Of a stretch of DNA of 23,640 nt, positions 1-7,078 are shown piece after piece. Position numbers and translations under genes: made by a program. Within the stretch, counting starts at the first letter, position 1; each line of letters starts with the position of its first letter. The DNA comes from Opitutia bacterium UBA7876 (GTDB lineage: Bacteria > Verrucomicrobiota > Verrucomicrobiia > Opitutales > Seribacteraceae). The DNA lies in NCBI GenBank assembly GCA_002500665.1, contig DLRY01000044.1:1-23640 (forward strand). The letters are read 5' to 3'. The notes under the pieces were generated by a model. It saw only the letters and a list, made by a program, of their open reading frames with translations. It had not been told where the DNA came from and searched no databases.

Positions 1-1
1 C

Positions 2-78
2 GCCAGGGTAGCTCAGCTGGTTAGAGCGCCGCACTCATAACGCGGAGGTCGGCGGTTCAAGTCCGCCCCCTGGTACCA
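2..78 (+). tRNA. tRNA with CAT anticodon, probably elongator tRNA-Met
   Basis: A full cloverleaf of 77 nt can be folded. The acceptor stem is GCCAGGG with CCCTGGT (its first pair is G-U). The D arm is GCTC/GAGC, the anticodon loop is CTCATAA, the T arm is GGCGG TTCAAGT CCGCC, and the CCA end is encoded. The anticodon stem has an A-C mismatch at its last pair next to the loop. The three consecutive G-C pairs of initiator tRNA are absent and the first acceptor pair is a wobble, so an elongator Met tRNA is most likely. A tRNA-Ile2 whose CAT is modified to lysidine cannot be excluded by eye. Confidence 0.93.
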
Positions 79-98
79 TTCCCGGCAAAAATCGGGAA
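79..98 (+). terminator. Hairpin after the tRNA, possible terminator or processing signal
   Basis: Directly after the tRNA CCA end lies a perfect 6-bp inverted repeat, TTCCCG and CGGGAA, around an 8-nt A-rich loop. No T-run follows on either strand, so it is not a classical intrinsic terminator. It sits between the convergent tRNA and lipoprotein genes and could act as a 3' end or processing structure for either transcript. Confidence 0.35.
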
Positions 99-105
99 AG
101 AGTAG

Positions 106-1131
106 CTATTGCCTTTGGTTAAGACGGTTTAAAAGGCTGGAGTTTTGTTCCGGAAGGATGGGGCGCGCCGGAAGGGTATTTCCAGGGTTTGCTAACTGAG
201 TTTTGGGCAAGGCGTTGACGCCCGGTTGGGATAAGGACGGTGCCTGTGGAGGCTGGGGAAATCCGTTATTTGCAGGCAAAACGCCCGGGGTGGCTTGCGT
301 TGCATTAGCGGATGGCAGGGTCTGGAAGGTGCTGGGGTCGGGCGGTCGCGGACTGACGGGGATGGGGGAGGGTGGTGGAGCGTTGGCAGGGGCGGACTGG
401 TTTTTCTTGAGGTCCTCGAGTTCCTTGAGCTTGCGAATCATTTGGGTTTGCTCGATATGCTCTTTGGTTTTTCCTACGTAGGTCCGAAAGACCAAGTCGT
501 GTTCGGAGTTGAGCCAGTTTCTTCCAGCCTTGTAGGGGTTTCCTTCTCCGAAGGCAAACTCTCCGAACCATGACTTCTCAGGGATCCTATCGCAGACGAA
601 GAAATAGGTTTGCCCGGCTTCCTGAGGCACCTCGCCTCGAATACGGATGGTTATCCATCCACTGTCCCGTTCAGTCAGGCTTTGAGCTGCCAGTTGGTTG
701 AGAATGTCGTCCCGACTCAGTTTCCAGGCACCGAATTTTGCGCCGGTTAGAGGATTGCCCTCCCGGATGAATCCACTCATGGAGAGTCCGTAATATTCGT
801 TGGGGACGACGTTGGCCTTGCCGTAGAGAAGGATTTTCGTGAGTACGCCGTCCTTGCCCGCTGTGAAACTAAACCAGTTCTTGGAGGGAACGTGACTGAA
901 GCTGGTGGTATGTTGATCCTTGTAGAATTCCTGGTATTGGTCGAGTTCCTCTACATAGACGAGGGGAAAGGTCGGGTTTGCCTTTTCGGGAGCAGGGTTT
1001 TGCCCGGATGGGGCGGTGGTTTGCCCCTCAGACTCAGGAGTTTTTTGAGTTGCGTCATCGGAGCAACCAATCAGCCCACACAATACGATGAAAGATAAGG
1101 CAAGGTAGGAAATATTTTTGAAGTAGGGCAA
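106..1131 (-). CDS. Hypothetical lipoprotein with coiled coil and proline-rich tail
   Basis: I do not recognise a named family. The 341-residue protein starts with a lipoprotein signal: a hydrophobic stretch at residues 7-22, then a lipobox LIGC with the acylated Cys at 23. The lipid anchor should place it in the inner or outer membrane facing the periplasm. Residues about 55-220 look like a compact, mostly beta domain rich in aromatic residues and Gly. Residues about 222-245 are charged and helix/coil-forming. The last 95 residues are Pro/Asn/Gln/Ala-rich and probably disordered. The start is TTG; no ATG lies before the signal peptide and an in-frame stop lies 8 codons upstream, so TTG is the best choice although no clear Shine-Dalgarno is visible. 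It is convergent with the tRNA and divergent from the next gene. Confidence 0.75.
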   Translation of the reverse strand: MPYFKNISYLALSFIVLCGLIGCSDDATQKTPESEGQTTAPSGQNPAPEKANPTFPLVYVEELDQYQEFYKDQHTTSFSHVPSKNWFSFTAGKDGVLTKILLYGKANVVPNEYYGLSMSGFIREGNPLTGAKFGAWKLSRDDILNQLAAQSLTERDSGWITIRIRGEVPQEAGQTYFFVCDRIPEKSWFGEFAFGEGNPYKAGRNWLNSEHDLVFRTYVGKTKEHIEQTQMIRKLKELEDLKKNQSAPANAPPPSPIPVSPRPPDPSTFQTLPSANATQATPGVLPANNGFPQPPQAPSLSQPGVNALPKTQLANPGNTLPARPILPEQNSSLLNRLNQRQ

Positions 1132-1282
1132 GGTAAGTAACCGTTGATCCAGTTAAGGGCTTAGCTGGCATTAAGCAGGCGATTCACGACAAATACAATA
1201 TTTTTCGCTATTGAGGCTCGAATAATCAATGAAAAAAACGCACTCGTCATGTCTCGGTTCGTGAGCAGAATGGCAGCTCGAT

Positions 1283-2068
1283 ATGGATACCTTGGCTTTT
1301 TGGCTTCCGCTTGTGCTGTTGTTTGTTTCCGCTCTCATGGGGACGGCTCTAAAGCGCAGAGCCCGTGATCATTGCCTCAAGAAATTCCAAGGCTCGAAGG
1401 TAATCCTTCCCGATGGAGAGGGGGCATGGGAGCAGGGGACCTTGAGGGTTTTCGCCCAGGGGGTTGAGCTTGCCTACGAATCGCAAAGAGAGGAGCCCTT
1501 CGGCTCCGTCGAAACGCTGGTTCTCCATCCGTCAGAGGTTGAGAAAGTCAGCTATTTCGTTCGTCCGGCTCCTGCTCCCAACACTCGCGCGGGTGCAGAC
1601 TGGTCGAAGGAACTTGCCAGTATTCGGGCACCCTCCTTCTACGAACGGGTGAAACGATCGGCCTTGAACTTCTATAATATGCTTAGGGATGCATTCGGTC
1701 AGGCTTCCCAGGCAATCCTCGGGGCCATCAGCAAGGATTCATCGATGGGCAAGGTCAAGAATGCGGATAAGCGGGTTAATGAAATCGGAACCGGCTTAAC
1801 TGACTTGGTTCCCAATGCCTGGGAGCCTATCCTCGAAAAATATCGGGGGCATCGAGTTGTCGTTGAACGCAAGACGAAGACGGGTTTGGTCAAGGAATCG
1901 GGCGTACTGGAGGATTATTCCTCCAAGTACCTGCTGGTGCGGGAGGTCATTGCCCGAGATGAAGAACTGCTTGGCTTTCTTGAAAAGAATGGAGCCATAA
2001 GGGATGCCCAGAACGATTTTCTTTATGCAAGGGCTCATTCCGTGGTCCGCCATACCGTTGCAGGGTAA
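1283..2068 (+). CDS. Hypothetical membrane-anchored protein
   Basis: No recognised family. The 261-residue protein has one N-terminal hydrophobic segment (about residues 4-23) followed by Lys-Arg-Arg, so it is probably a single-pass membrane protein with most of the chain in the cytoplasm. The soluble part has two stretches that look like small beta domains (about 35-90 and 185-230), with an amphipathic helical region between them (about 115-180). The start is ATG with only a weak purine stretch upstream. A possible promoter, TTAAGC at 1171 and TACAAT at 1194 with a 17-bp spacer, lies about 85 bases before the start but is poor at -35. The gene ends just before the promoter of the 6S RNA. Confidence 0.7.
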   Translation: MDTLAFWLPLVLLFVSALMGTALKRRARDHCLKKFQGSKVILPDGEGAWEQGTLRVFAQGVELAYESQREEPFGSVETLVLHPSEVEKVSYFVRPAPAPNTRAGADWSKELASIRAPSFYERVKRSALNFYNMLRDAFGQASQAILGAISKDSSMGKVKNADKRVNEIGTGLTDLVPNAWEPILEKYRGHRVVVERKTKTGLVKESGVLEDYSSKYLLVREVIARDEELLGFLEKNGAIRDAQNDFLYARAHSVVRHTVAG

Positions 2069-2082
2069 GGCTTAAGTCCCAC

Positions 2083-2111
2083 TTGACCCAACGGATTCAA
2101 GGCTCTATGTT
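2083..2111 (+). promoter_or_regulatory. Sigma70-type promoter of the 6S RNA
   Basis: A -35 box TTGACC (2083-2088) and a -10 box TATGTT (2106-2111) are separated by exactly 17 bp. The predicted start is the A at 2118, seven bases after the -10 box, which is also the first base of the closing stem of the structured RNA downstream. Promoter and RNA fold were found independently and agree on the same 5' end. Confidence 0.75.
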
Positions 2112-2117
2112 CCAATC

Positions 2118-2309
2118 AGACTTCTGCATCGTTCGAGAAGTTGCTTTGGTTCTTTTCCTTACTCCAACTATACGGGGAATCCATCGACAGGCGTCTGCAG
2201 TCAAGCCGTAAATCGGAAGACTAAGGGCGTCGCGAGGGTACCCACCTGGACCTGCAAAGGTCATAGAACCGAAGAGTCCGATGCACGGCGAAGGCAGAAG
2301 TCTACTTTT
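2118..2309 (+). ncRNA. ssrS: 6S RNA (housekeeping RNA-polymerase regulator)
   Basis: 6S RNA binds the housekeeping sigma-RNA polymerase holoenzyme and mimics an open promoter, lowering transcription in stationary phase. This stretch folds as the long rod typical of the family. The closing stem is a perfect 10 bp, 2118-2127 with 2294-2303. An inner stem CTTTGGTTC (2144-2152) pairs with GAACCGAAG (2266-2274) with one G-U. A large central bubble carries a small hairpin GACCT-GCAA-AGGTC on its 3' strand. The apical arm includes CGAC/GTCG, AGTC/GACT and CCG/CGG. The segment ACCCACCTG near 2240 resembles the conserved 3' strand of alphaproteobacterial 6S RNAs as I remember them. Length (about 186-192 nt), promoter and a T5 tract after the stem all fit. 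Assignment is by fold and motif memory, not by a covariance model. Confidence 0.8.
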
Positions 2310-2312
2310 TAC

Positions 2313-3554
2313 ATGATCATACAAGGAATTGAGGCGCACTTGCTCTCTTGTCCCCTCCCCAATCCCGCCTCCTATGAATTTCACGGTGGCCGCAGGGAAA
2401 TCTTCAAGCGCGATGCCTTGGTCCTGTGCGTTCGTGGTACCGGAGGCCTGACTGGTTATGCTCCGGCTTCAGCCTCCGAACGGACGGCCCGTCTGGTGAC
2501 GGAGCTTTTGGCACCCATGCTTGTCGGGTCAAAATTGTCCAATCCCCGTGAGTTTTCCGAAACGGCTCGGCAAATCCATGGCGATAAGGTCAACGCCGCG
2601 GCCGGATCACTCGAAGTCGCGCTTCTGGATCTTCAGGGAAAAGCCGAAGGTTGTTCGGTAACGGAGTTCTTCGGCGGACGCAGGCAGGAAACCATTTCCT
2701 GCTATGGCAGCGCCGGGATGTACGGTTCTCCTGAGCAATATGCGGAGGAAGCCTCTGCTGTTTGCGAGCTTGGTTTCGAAGCCTACAAGTACCGCCCGGC
2801 TCTTGGACCTGAGGAAGATTTCAGGACGGTCGAGCTTATGCGGCAGGCGGTTGGCTCGGAAGTCGGACTTTGTCTTGATGCGCACGCCTGGTGGAGGATG
2901 GGCGACAAATCCTATTCTCCCTCAACGGTCGAGGGTCTTGCCCGGGATGTTGCGCCATTTGGCATCACTTGGATCGAGGAGCCTTTTCCCGTCGAAGATC
3001 GCATTGTCTATGCGGAACTTCGGGCCAAGAAAATCGTTCCTGTTGCGGCGGGTGAGCATGAACGTGATATCGTTGGGTTTGAGAAATTGATTCAAGGTGG
3101 CTCGGTAGACGTAGCCCAGGCCGACGTCTCCCACCATGGTGGATTCAGCGGTATCCATGAGATTATAAACCTTTGCCGAACGGAGGGAGTAACCTTTGCC
3201 TTTCACAACTGGGGAACGGCCCTGGAAACGGTGGTGGACGCCTTGATAGGTTCCTGCTTTCCGAGGGAGACTGCCCGCTGGCTGGAGTATCCTCAGTACG
3301 CTCACAGGGATTCCCGGGTCATGTATCCCTTCCCACTCTCGGACGAGCTTGTCCCCGAGGCTCCCGTACCCGAAAAGGGCGAATTATCCCTGCCCGACGG
3401 CCCGGGCCTTGGCGTTAATGTGGATGAGTCGGTTTTCGATAAATTTCCCTACCTGCCGGGCCCTTGGAGTACCTTTGAGCTGGAATCCCCCCCGACCAAG
3501 CTGAATTTGAGCGGGGACCATGCCCTCCCTTGGGCAGGTGACGGGCACCCTTGA
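2313..3554 (+). CDS. Enolase-superfamily protein, mandelate racemase/muconate lactonizing type
   Basis: This is a 413-residue member of the mandelate racemase branch, cytoplasmic enzymes that abstract a proton next to a carboxylate and often dehydrate sugar acids. The (beta/alpha) barrel residues are visible. Metal ligands are D189 (LCLDAH), E222 (WIEEP) and E248 (AAGEHE). D271 (QADVSHHGG) with H298 (FAFHNWG) forms the His-Asp dyad, and E305 lies on the last strand. The KxK motif of the second strand appears as K159-Y-R161. The substrate cannot be read from sequence; a sugar-acid dehydratase is the best guess. The capping domain begins at residue 1 as in relatives, which supports this ATG. 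No Shine-Dalgarno is present, and the start lies only 9 bases after the 6S RNA closing stem. Residues after about 370 form a Pro-rich extension. Confidence 0.85.
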   Translation: MIIQGIEAHLLSCPLPNPASYEFHGGRREIFKRDALVLCVRGTGGLTGYAPASASERTARLVTELLAPMLVGSKLSNPREFSETARQIHGDKVNAAAGSLEVALLDLQGKAEGCSVTEFFGGRRQETISCYGSAGMYGSPEQYAEEASAVCELGFEAYKYRPALGPEEDFRTVELMRQAVGSEVGLCLDAHAWWRMGDKSYSPSTVEGLARDVAPFGITWIEEPFPVEDRIVYAELRAKKIVPVAAGEHERDIVGFEKLIQGGSVDVAQADVSHHGGFSGIHEIINLCRTEGVTFAFHNWGTALETVVDALIGSCFPRETARWLEYPQYAHRDSRVMYPFPLSDELVPEAPVPEKGELSLPDGPGLGVNVDESVFDKFPYLPGPWSTFELESPPTKLNLSGDHALPWAGDGHP

Positions 3555-3561
3555 GGGAGGG
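3523..3561. terminator. GC-rich hairpin at the convergent ends of two genes
   Basis: CCCTCCC (3523-3529) pairs with GGGAGGG (3555-3561), extended inward by a T-A and a T-G pair to 9 bp. Inside the loop, GGTG and CACC can form a second small stem. The TGA stop of the plus-strand gene lies at the inner edge of the 3' arm. There is no T-run, so termination efficiency is uncertain, but its place between two convergent genes fits a bidirectional terminator. Confidence 0.4.
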
Positions 3562-3574
3562 AGGGGTTGGCAAC

Positions 3575-4414
3575 TTAGGCGAATCCTACCAGCCCAATCC
3601 CCAATTTTCCAGCCTCCGCCATTACCTTCGGTTTATCGAGCACAAGTACCGACCCAGCCTCCAAGGCGGCCGTGGACAGATTAGCTTCCTTCATCGCGCG
3701 TAAAGTCTGCAAGCCAAAGGTCGGTACGTCGAACCTAGTGTCTTGGCTGGGTTTCCCCAGCTTGACGAAGATGCATTTTTTGGCCTCGAAGCCTCCCGCC
3801 CTTTCGATCATGGCGTTGGTTCCCTCGAAAGCCTCAACGGCGAGCACCGTTCCCCGACTTACCACGACCCCTTGTCCAACGTCAAGGCGGGCGATTTCGC
3901 GGGCCACCTCAACCCCATGCGCCAAATGCTCATCCTCGAACTTATCCTTCCCTCCGATCATAATACCTGCGTCAGCGAGGTCCTCATCCATGAAAACCCT
4001 TGCATCCAACAGGTGAACGCCCGCTTTTTCGATCTCGTCCCCAATAGCACCGAAAATGGTTTCAGCGTTCCTGCGAGTTAGCCCCGCCAGCATTCTGATA
4101 GCCTTTAGATCTGGGTTGAGGCCACGAAAGAGTTTTCCAGGCGTCACCCGGCCCGCCATGACCGCGTACCCGGCCTTCATCTTAATCAACTCCTTGAGTA
4201 GCTTCCCGACTTGACCCACCTTCAACCTAGCTCGTTGGTCCTCGGGAAACTCGTTCACGAGTTCATCGGAGGTCTCGCCTCCTAGTTCGATCAACCGCAA
4301 GGGGATTCCCGCTGATCGGGCCCGGCGCTCGAGAAGGATTGGGTATTCTCCCTGTCCGGCGACCAAGGCAAGAGGTTTGCTCGGGTCAAAGTTCTCGGGA
4401 AGGAAGCGAGACAT
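3575..4414 (-). CDS. lpxI: LpxI-type UDP-2,3-diacylglucosamine pyrophosphatase
   Basis: LpxI hydrolyses UDP-2,3-diacylglucosamine to lipid X and UMP in lipid A synthesis, at the cytoplasmic face of the inner membrane. It replaces LpxH in many bacteria. The 279-residue length fits the family (DUF1009). The N-terminus LALVAGQGEYPILL is the usual family opening. The central GAIGDEIEKAGVHLLDARVFMDEDL block, the segment FDVPTFGLQTL with an Asp in the region of the known catalytic Asp, and the closing LVLDKPKVMAEAGKLGIGLVGFA pattern all match LpxI. The ATG lies 11 bases after the leuS stop, so the two genes are very probably co-transcribed. Its presence indicates a lipid-A-type outer membrane. Confidence 0.92.
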   Translation of the reverse strand: MSRFLPENFDPSKPLALVAGQGEYPILLERRARSAGIPLRLIELGGETSDELVNEFPEDQRARLKVGQVGKLLKELIKMKAGYAVMAGRVTPGKLFRGLNPDLKAIRMLAGLTRRNAETIFGAIGDEIEKAGVHLLDARVFMDEDLADAGIMIGGKDKFEDEHLAHGVEVAREIARLDVGQGVVVSRGTVLAVEAFEGTNAMIERAGGFEAKKCIFVKLGKPSQDTRFDVPTFGLQTLRAMKEANLSTAALEAGSVLVLDKPKVMAEAGKLGIGLVGFA

Positions 4415-4425
4415 AAATGAGACGG

Positions 4426-6999
4426 CTAGCTTTTGACCGCCAAGTTGACCAGCTTGCCGGGCACGTAGATTTCCTTCACGATTTCCTTGCCCTCAAGAAA
4501 GCCTTGCACCTTGGCGTCGGATTTAGCTGCGCCGATAATGTCGGCTTTGTCCGCATCCTTGGGGAATTGGGATTGGCCACGAAGCTTTCCGTTGACTTGA
4601 AAGACGATGGTCATCTCCTCCGCCACCAGCAACTCTTTGCGTGCTACGGGCCATGGGTGATCGGCAATGGATGGGTTTTCTCCAAGTTCGGCCCACAATT
4701 CCTCGGCTAAGTGAGGGGCAAAGGGGGCGAGCAACTGGAGTAGGCTCTTGGCTGTTTCAATGGAATAGAAGGCTGACTTCTGCAGGTGGTTGACGAGGAT
4801 CATCATCTGGGAAATCGCCACGTTGAAACGGAGGTCGTCGATGGCCTCCGTTACCTTGAGGATGGACTTGTGGAGCAGGCGGAGTGTCTCCTTGTCGGTT
4901 TCCTCTGCGGGTCGGTGCTTGTCCTTTGCAAAGCATTCGCGATAAACCTTTCGAAGAAATCGGTGTACGCCCTCAATTCCCTTTTCGCTCCATGGCTTGA
5001 CTGCCTCGAGCGGTCCCAGGAACATCTCGAAGAGCCTGAGCGAATCGGCTCCATAGGCCTCGATCACAACGTCGGGGCTTACCACGTTGCCCACGCTCTT
5101 GGACATCTTGTTTCCATCTTCCCCTAAAATGAGCCCCTGGTGAAAAAGCTTGCGGTATGGCTCGGGGTTAGCGAGGACTCCCTCGTCGTGAAGGAAACGG
5201 TGCCAGAAACGGGCGTAAAGCAGGTGCAGGACGGCATGCTCGGCACCCCCGATGTAGAAATCGGGACTTTGCCAATAGGCTTCCTTTTCGGAGTCGACCA
5301 GGCGGTCGGAGTTGTCGGGGTCGAGGTAGCGCAGATGGTACCAGCAGGAGCCCGCCCACTGGGGCATGGTGTTGGTCTCGCGGGTGGCGGGGACCCAGTT
5401 CTCTCCCTGCGGCTTTGGGCCGGACCTGGCTTCAGTCCGTCCCGACTCGACGTCAAACCAGACTTCCAGCCACTCGGGGATCGTTGCCAGGGGACTCTCA
5501 CCCGTCCCGGATGGCTGGTAGTTCTCGACCTCGGGCAAACGAAGAGGTAGCTCGCAGGCGGGCAGGGGGAGCGCGTAAAGCGTTTCTCCATCCCTCATCG
5601 TAGTGACGGATTCTTCGGGCATGAGTTCGGTAACGGGCCCATCTTTCCGTCCCGCCTTGCCGTAGTCCTCGAGTGAAACCCAAACCAGCGGTATCGGCTC
5701 TCCCCAGTAGCGCTGGCGGGAGAATATCCAGTCCCGTAGCTTGTAGTTGACGGCTCCTTTTCCGCACCCCTTTGCTTCCAGGTCGGCAATGATCTTAGCC
5801 TTGCAGGCGTCCGTATCCATGCCGTCGTATTCATCCGAATTGACCATGATGCCCGGTCCCGAGTAGGGGAGCTTGGCCTTCTCCTCGTCGCCATCCTGCC
5901 GGGCGATGACTCGGGTGATCGGAACGTCGAATTTTTCCGCAAACTCGAAATCCCTTTCGTCATGGCCGGGTACCGCCATGATAGCCCCCGTGCCGTAACT
6001 GATAAGGACGTAGTCGGCAACCCATACGGGGATCTTTTTACCGTTTACGGGGTTTAAGCAGAAGCTGCCGGTGAAAACGCCCGACTTGTCCTTAGCCAAG
6101 TCGGTACGGTCCAAGTCGCTTTTCTTGGCTGCTGCCTCGACGTAGGATTTGACCTCCTCCGCCTTTTCGGGGGAAACGAGTTTTTCGAGAAGAGGATGCT
6201 CGGGGGCAACTACCATATAGGTCGCTCCGAAGAGCGTGTCGGGACGGGTTGTATAAACAACCAGTTCCTCCTCAATCTCATCCACCTCAAACCTGACCTC
6301 GGCTCCTTCCGAACGCCCAATCCAGGCTTTCTGCTGACGCTTGGTCGAGTCGGGCCAATCCAAATCCTCCAGTCCGGCCAGCAGTTTTTCGGCATAAGCG
6401 GTGATTCGGAGGACGACCTGCCTGAGGTTTCGCCTCTCGACGGGATGTCCGCCGACTTCGGATTTGCCGTCGACGACTTCCTCGTTGGCCAGGACCGCCC
6501 GCAAGTTCGGGCACCACCAGACGGGTTTTTCGTCCACATAGGCAAGGCCACGCTGAAAGAGCTTTAGGAAAATCCACTGGGTCCACTTGTAGTAACCGGG
6601 CTCGGTGGTATTGATTTCCCGGTCCCAGTCGATGGCGAAGCCGATGCTCTTGATCTGCCGCCTGAAATTCCTCACGTTGGCCTCCGTAGTGACGGAGGGA
6701 TGGGTGCCCGTCTTGATGGCGTATTGCTCGGCCGGAAGCCCGAAGGCATCCCATCCCATCGGGTGGAGGACGTTGAAACCAAGGGCCTTCCGATAACGGG
6801 CGAGTATGTCGGAAGCTACGTAGCCTTCGGGATGCCCGATATGCAAGCCCGCACCCGAAGGGTAGGGGAACATGTCGAGGGCGTAGTACTTGGGCTTTTC
6901 CGATCCGTCTTCCGCCCGAAAGGTCTTTTCACGCTCCCAGTAGTCCTGCCATTTTTTCTCGATGGAGGAAAAATCGTATTCTTGTTCGTCTTCGGCCAT
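4426..6999 (-). CDS. leuS: Leucyl-tRNA synthetase
   Basis: This enzyme charges tRNA-Leu with leucine in the cytoplasm. The 857-residue length is normal for bacterial LeuRS. Class I signatures are present: HIGH at residues 53-56, preceded by FPYPSGAGL, and KMSKS at 631-635. The CP1 editing domain that removes mischarged amino acids is intact, with TTRPDT at 250-255 and later GTGAIMAVPGHDERD. The leucine-specific insertion lies between the two catalytic halves, and the C-terminal domain ends with the usual EIYVPGKLVNLAV pattern. The ATG gives the expected N-terminus; no strong Shine-Dalgarno is visible. I see no T-box leader in the short gap upstream. It is followed by lpxI and preceded, 79 bases upstream, by the MuiA-like gene on the same strand. 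Confidence 0.97.
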   Translation of the reverse strand: MAEDEQEYDFSSIEKKWQDYWEREKTFRAEDGSEKPKYYALDMFPYPSGAGLHIGHPEGYVASDILARYRKALGFNVLHPMGWDAFGLPAEQYAIKTGTHPSVTTEANVRNFRRQIKSIGFAIDWDREINTTEPGYYKWTQWIFLKLFQRGLAYVDEKPVWWCPNLRAVLANEEVVDGKSEVGGHPVERRNLRQVVLRITAYAEKLLAGLEDLDWPDSTKRQQKAWIGRSEGAEVRFEVDEIEEELVVYTTRPDTLFGATYMVVAPEHPLLEKLVSPEKAEEVKSYVEAAAKKSDLDRTDLAKDKSGVFTGSFCLNPVNGKKIPVWVADYVLISYGTGAIMAVPGHDERDFEFAEKFDVPITRVIARQDGDEEKAKLPYSGPGIMVNSDEYDGMDTDACKAKIIADLEAKGCGKGAVNYKLRDWIFSRQRYWGEPIPLVWVSLEDYGKAGRKDGPVTELMPEESVTTMRDGETLYALPLPACELPLRLPEVENYQPSGTGESPLATIPEWLEVWFDVESGRTEARSGPKPQGENWVPATRETNTMPQWAGSCWYHLRYLDPDNSDRLVDSEKEAYWQSPDFYIGGAEHAVLHLLYARFWHRFLHDEGVLANPEPYRKLFHQGLILGEDGNKMSKSVGNVVSPDVVIEAYGADSLRLFEMFLGPLEAVKPWSEKGIEGVHRFLRKVYRECFAKDKHRPAEETDKETLRLLHKSILKVTEAIDDLRFNVAISQMMILVNHLQKSAFYSIETAKSLLQLLAPFAPHLAEELWAELGENPSIADHPWPVARKELLVAEEMTIVFQVNGKLRGQSQFPKDADKADIIGAAKSDAKVQGFLEGKEIVKEIYVPGKLVNLAVKS

Positions 7000-7033
7000 G
7001 ATCTAAAGAAGGAAAAGCATGTACCCTTCCCGT

Positions 7034-7048
7034 CCTTTTGGCAAAAGG
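7034..7048 (-). terminator. Hairpin between the MuiA-like gene and leuS
   Basis: CCTTTT and AAAAGG form a 6-bp stem with a 3-nt loop in the 79-bp gap. A second possible outer stem, CCCG with CGGG, brackets it more loosely. On the minus strand it is followed by GACGGGAAGGG, not by a T-run, so it may be a weak terminator, an attenuating structure in the leuS leader, or neither. Confidence 0.3.
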
Positions 7049-7078
7049 AAACAGGCGGGTCGGCAGGCTTCCCCCTAC

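Noticed and set aside
1251..1367. A 38-codon plus-strand frame starting upstream of the 1283 gene
   Set aside because: It overlaps the longer gene in another frame and has no recognisable features; probably chance.
2097..2384. A 95-codon minus-strand frame across 2097-2384
   Set aside because: It runs through the 6S RNA and into the enolase-superfamily gene on the other strand, with no ribosome site or known motif.
3553..3570. G-quadruplex candidate in the G-rich run after the enolase-superfamily gene
   Set aside because: Only three runs of three or more G are present and the fourth is GG; the same bases form a better hairpin with the upstream C-rich arm.
7000..7078. T-box or leader-peptide attenuator upstream of leuS
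   Set aside because: The 79-base gap is too short for a T-box and contains no Leu-rich leader frame or T-box core sequence.
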